This document shows positions 5,353-6,501 of a stretch of 6,501 bases of DNA, piece by piece. Source of the DNA: Acidimicrobiales bacterium (GTDB taxonomy: Bacteria; Actinomycetota; Acidimicrobiia; Acidimicrobiales; Bog-793); contig JASHRK010000432.1 of the NCBI GenBank assembly GCA_030037405.1, positions 1 through 6,501 of the forward strand, given 5' to 3'. The notes under the pieces were generated by a model. It did no database searches, was not told the DNA's origin, and saw only the letters and a list, made by a program, of their open reading frames with translations. Each line of letters begins with the position of its first letter. Positions within the stretch are counted from its first letter, which is position 1. The translations under genes and the position numbers were made by a program.

Positions 5353-6501
5353 GCCGAGCTCCCCACGGGGACCCGCCTCCCGGCCACGTCGCCCGAACGG
5401 GCGGGCACCGCCAGCGCCGGGACCGCCGAGACGGGGTCCGTTCCCCGCCGGCGCCGGCCGGGCACGGCCGCCAGGATCGCCCCGGAGAACATGAGGAAGC
5501 CGCCGATCCAGATCCACATGACGAGTGGCTGCTCGACTATGCCGAAGGTGATCTTGCCCTTGCCGGTCGGAGAGGCGCTGTCGATCGTCACGTAGACGTC
5601 CCCGTGGAAGAACGACGAATCGATCCCAGGGGTGCCGATGCCCTCCTGGTCGGGAAAGTTGCTGATGGCGGGGTGAAGGGTCGAGCCGTCGACGTGGATC
5701 GTCGTGATCACCCCGTTCTTGTTGGGATCGACGAAGTGACGGGCCGACACGAGCTCGATCGAGTGGCCGCCGAACTCGCCCCTCTCGCCGGGAGAGAGCA
5801 CGAGCGTCCCCCGATGGCCGAACGAGGTCGCCGCCGCCAGCCCGCAGGCGACGAAGACGACGCCGAGATGGACGATCATGCCACCGTTCGCCCTCCCGAC
5901 GAGCCCGCGCCACGCCCCCGCCCCGGAGCGGTGGGCGGCCAGCGTCGCAAGAACGAGCTGGCGAAGGGCGGAGCCGCCGGCGACCCCGGCGAGCCCGAAG
6001 GCCGCGAGCGGGGTGAGACCTCGAACGCCCCCGATGACGCAGGCTGTGACGACGCCGACGCCGATCCAGGCCGGGATGGCGAGGCGCGACCTGAGCACTC
6101 CGGGCGAGGCGGCCCGCCAGGGCAGCACGGGCGCGACGGCCATGAAGAAGAGGAGGGCGATGCCGATCGGGGCGGTGACCGAATCGTAGTAAGGCGCTCC
6201 GACCGTGATCGTCTCGTTCTTCAGAGCCTGGACGAAGAGGGGGAAGACGGTGCCGATGAGGACGACGACGGCGAAGGCGGCAAAGAGGAGGTTGTTGACT
6301 AGGAAAGCGCCCTCGCGGGAGACGGGCGAGTCGATGGAGCCCGGCGAGTGGAGGCGATCTCCCCGCCAGCCGATGAGGCCGACGCCGGCGACGACGACGG
6401 CGCCGAAGTAGGCGAGCAGCACCGGACCGAGACCCGAGTCGCTGAAGGAGTGGACGGACTCGATGACGCCCGAACGGGTGAGAAACGTCCCGAGAATCGT
6501 C
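5349..6501 (-). CDS. ccmF: Cytochrome c heme lyase subunit CcmF, C-terminal part (runs off the right edge)
   Basis: 383 residues of the integral membrane heme lyase core of System I, which transfers heme from CcmE to apocytochrome c. The N-terminal half, including the tryptophan-rich WWD segment, is outside the window. The visible part opens with the family hallmark LGTFLTRSGVIESVHSF, whose histidine matches a conserved periplasmic heme ligand. It continues with SREGAFLVNNLLFAAF, FVQALKNETITVGAPYYD, a helix with GGMIVHLGVVF holding the second conserved histidine (visible residue 211), a periplasmic domain with PGIDSSFFHGDVYVTI, and the last helix PLVMWIWIGGFLMFSGAIL. A GTG at 6422 is an internal codon, not the start, because the hallmark motif continues upstream of it to the window edge. 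The stop overlaps the ccmG start. NrfE is a related alternative, but the neighbours favour CcmF. Confidence 0.93.
   Translation of the reverse strand, partial: TILGTFLTRSGVIESVHSFSDSGLGPVLLAYFGAVVVAGVGLIGWRGDRLHSPGSIDSPVSREGAFLVNNLLFAAFAVVVLIGTVFPLFVQALKNETITVGAPYYDSVTAPIGIALLFFMAVAPVLPWRAASPGVLRSRLAIPAWIGVGVVTACVIGGVRGLTPLAAFGLAGVAGGSALRQLVLATLAAHRSGAGAWRGLVGRANGGMIVHLGVVFVACGLAAATSFGHRGTLVLSPGERGEFGGHSIELVSARHFVDPNKNGVITTIHVDGSTLHPAISNFPDQEGIGTPGIDSSFFHGDVYVTIDSASPTGKGKITFGIVEQPLVMWIWIGGFLMFSGAILAAVPGRRRRGTDPVSAVPALAVPARSGDVAGRRVPVGSSA
5359..5364 (-). promoter_or_regulatory. Ribosome binding site for ccmG inside ccmF
   Basis: GGGGAG on the minus strand, 6 bases before the GTG at 5352. It fixes the ccmG start at the GTGA overlap and rules out the long upstream extension of that frame. 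Confidence 0.6.

Noticed and set aside
5353..5913. Upstream extension of the ccmG frame
   Set aside because: It is an out-of-frame reading of the ccmF periplasmic domain; GTG 5352 has a ribosome site and the GTGA overlap.
5121..6302. A 393-codon plus-strand open frame antisense to ccmF/ccmG
   Set aside because: Composition is Asp/Arg/Gly-rich with no domain; the minus strand carries conserved CcmF and CcmG motifs.
1..6501. tRNA, rRNA, CRISPR, transposase or phage signals
   Set aside because: None seen on either strand. All genes share the same base composition and belong to housekeeping-type modules.

Overview
The window is very GC-rich, with tightly packed genes, frequent GTG starts and strong third-position G/C bias. 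The lineage looks like a high-GC actinomycete-type bacterium, possibly Acidimicrobiia. The evidence is the actinobacterial style of Mrp without a CxxC motif, the SufR-type winged-helix regulator, and a Ccm-type (System I) cytochrome c maturation operon. That placement is inference from protein character, not a database match.

Left half (about 1-3380): a divergent pair of transcription units fires from one 77-bp intergenic region (1369-1445). Leftward runs mrp, an ApbC/Nbp35-type P-loop ATPase and likely Fe-S carrier. It is followed by the start of an unrecognised gene that leaves the window at base 1. Rightward runs a winged-helix regulator with four C-terminal cysteines arranged much as in SufR, then a NifS/IscS-type cysteine desulfurase. 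Together they read as an Fe-S module: sulfur supply (desulfurase), cluster carrier (Mrp) and cluster-sensing repressor (SufR-like). The intergenic region carries overlapping back-to-back -10 hexamers and short inverted repeats that could be the operator. The regulator's GTG sits where a leaderless transcript would begin.

Right half (about 3475-6501): a leftward operon for cytochrome c maturation, in transcription order ccmF (5' part missing, runs off the right edge), ccmG/dsbE-type thioredoxin, ccmH and ccmI. The first two junctions are GTGA stop/start overlaps, so translation is probably coupled. The products would attach heme to apocytochrome c on the outer face of the membrane. CcmF is the heme lyase core, CcmG and CcmH are the thiol-redox partners that keep the CxxCH cysteines reduced, and CcmI is the TPR apocytochrome chaperone.

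The desulfurase (+) and ccmI (-) converge on a 94-bp gap (3381-3474). It holds a 20-bp near-perfect direct repeat and a short GC hairpin. There are no RNA genes, CRISPR arrays, insertion sequences or other mobile-element signs that I can see, and no intergenic stretch over 300 bp. Nothing here amounts to a clearly new system. The best leads are the Fe-S regulatory locus and the altered cofactor pocket of the desulfurase.
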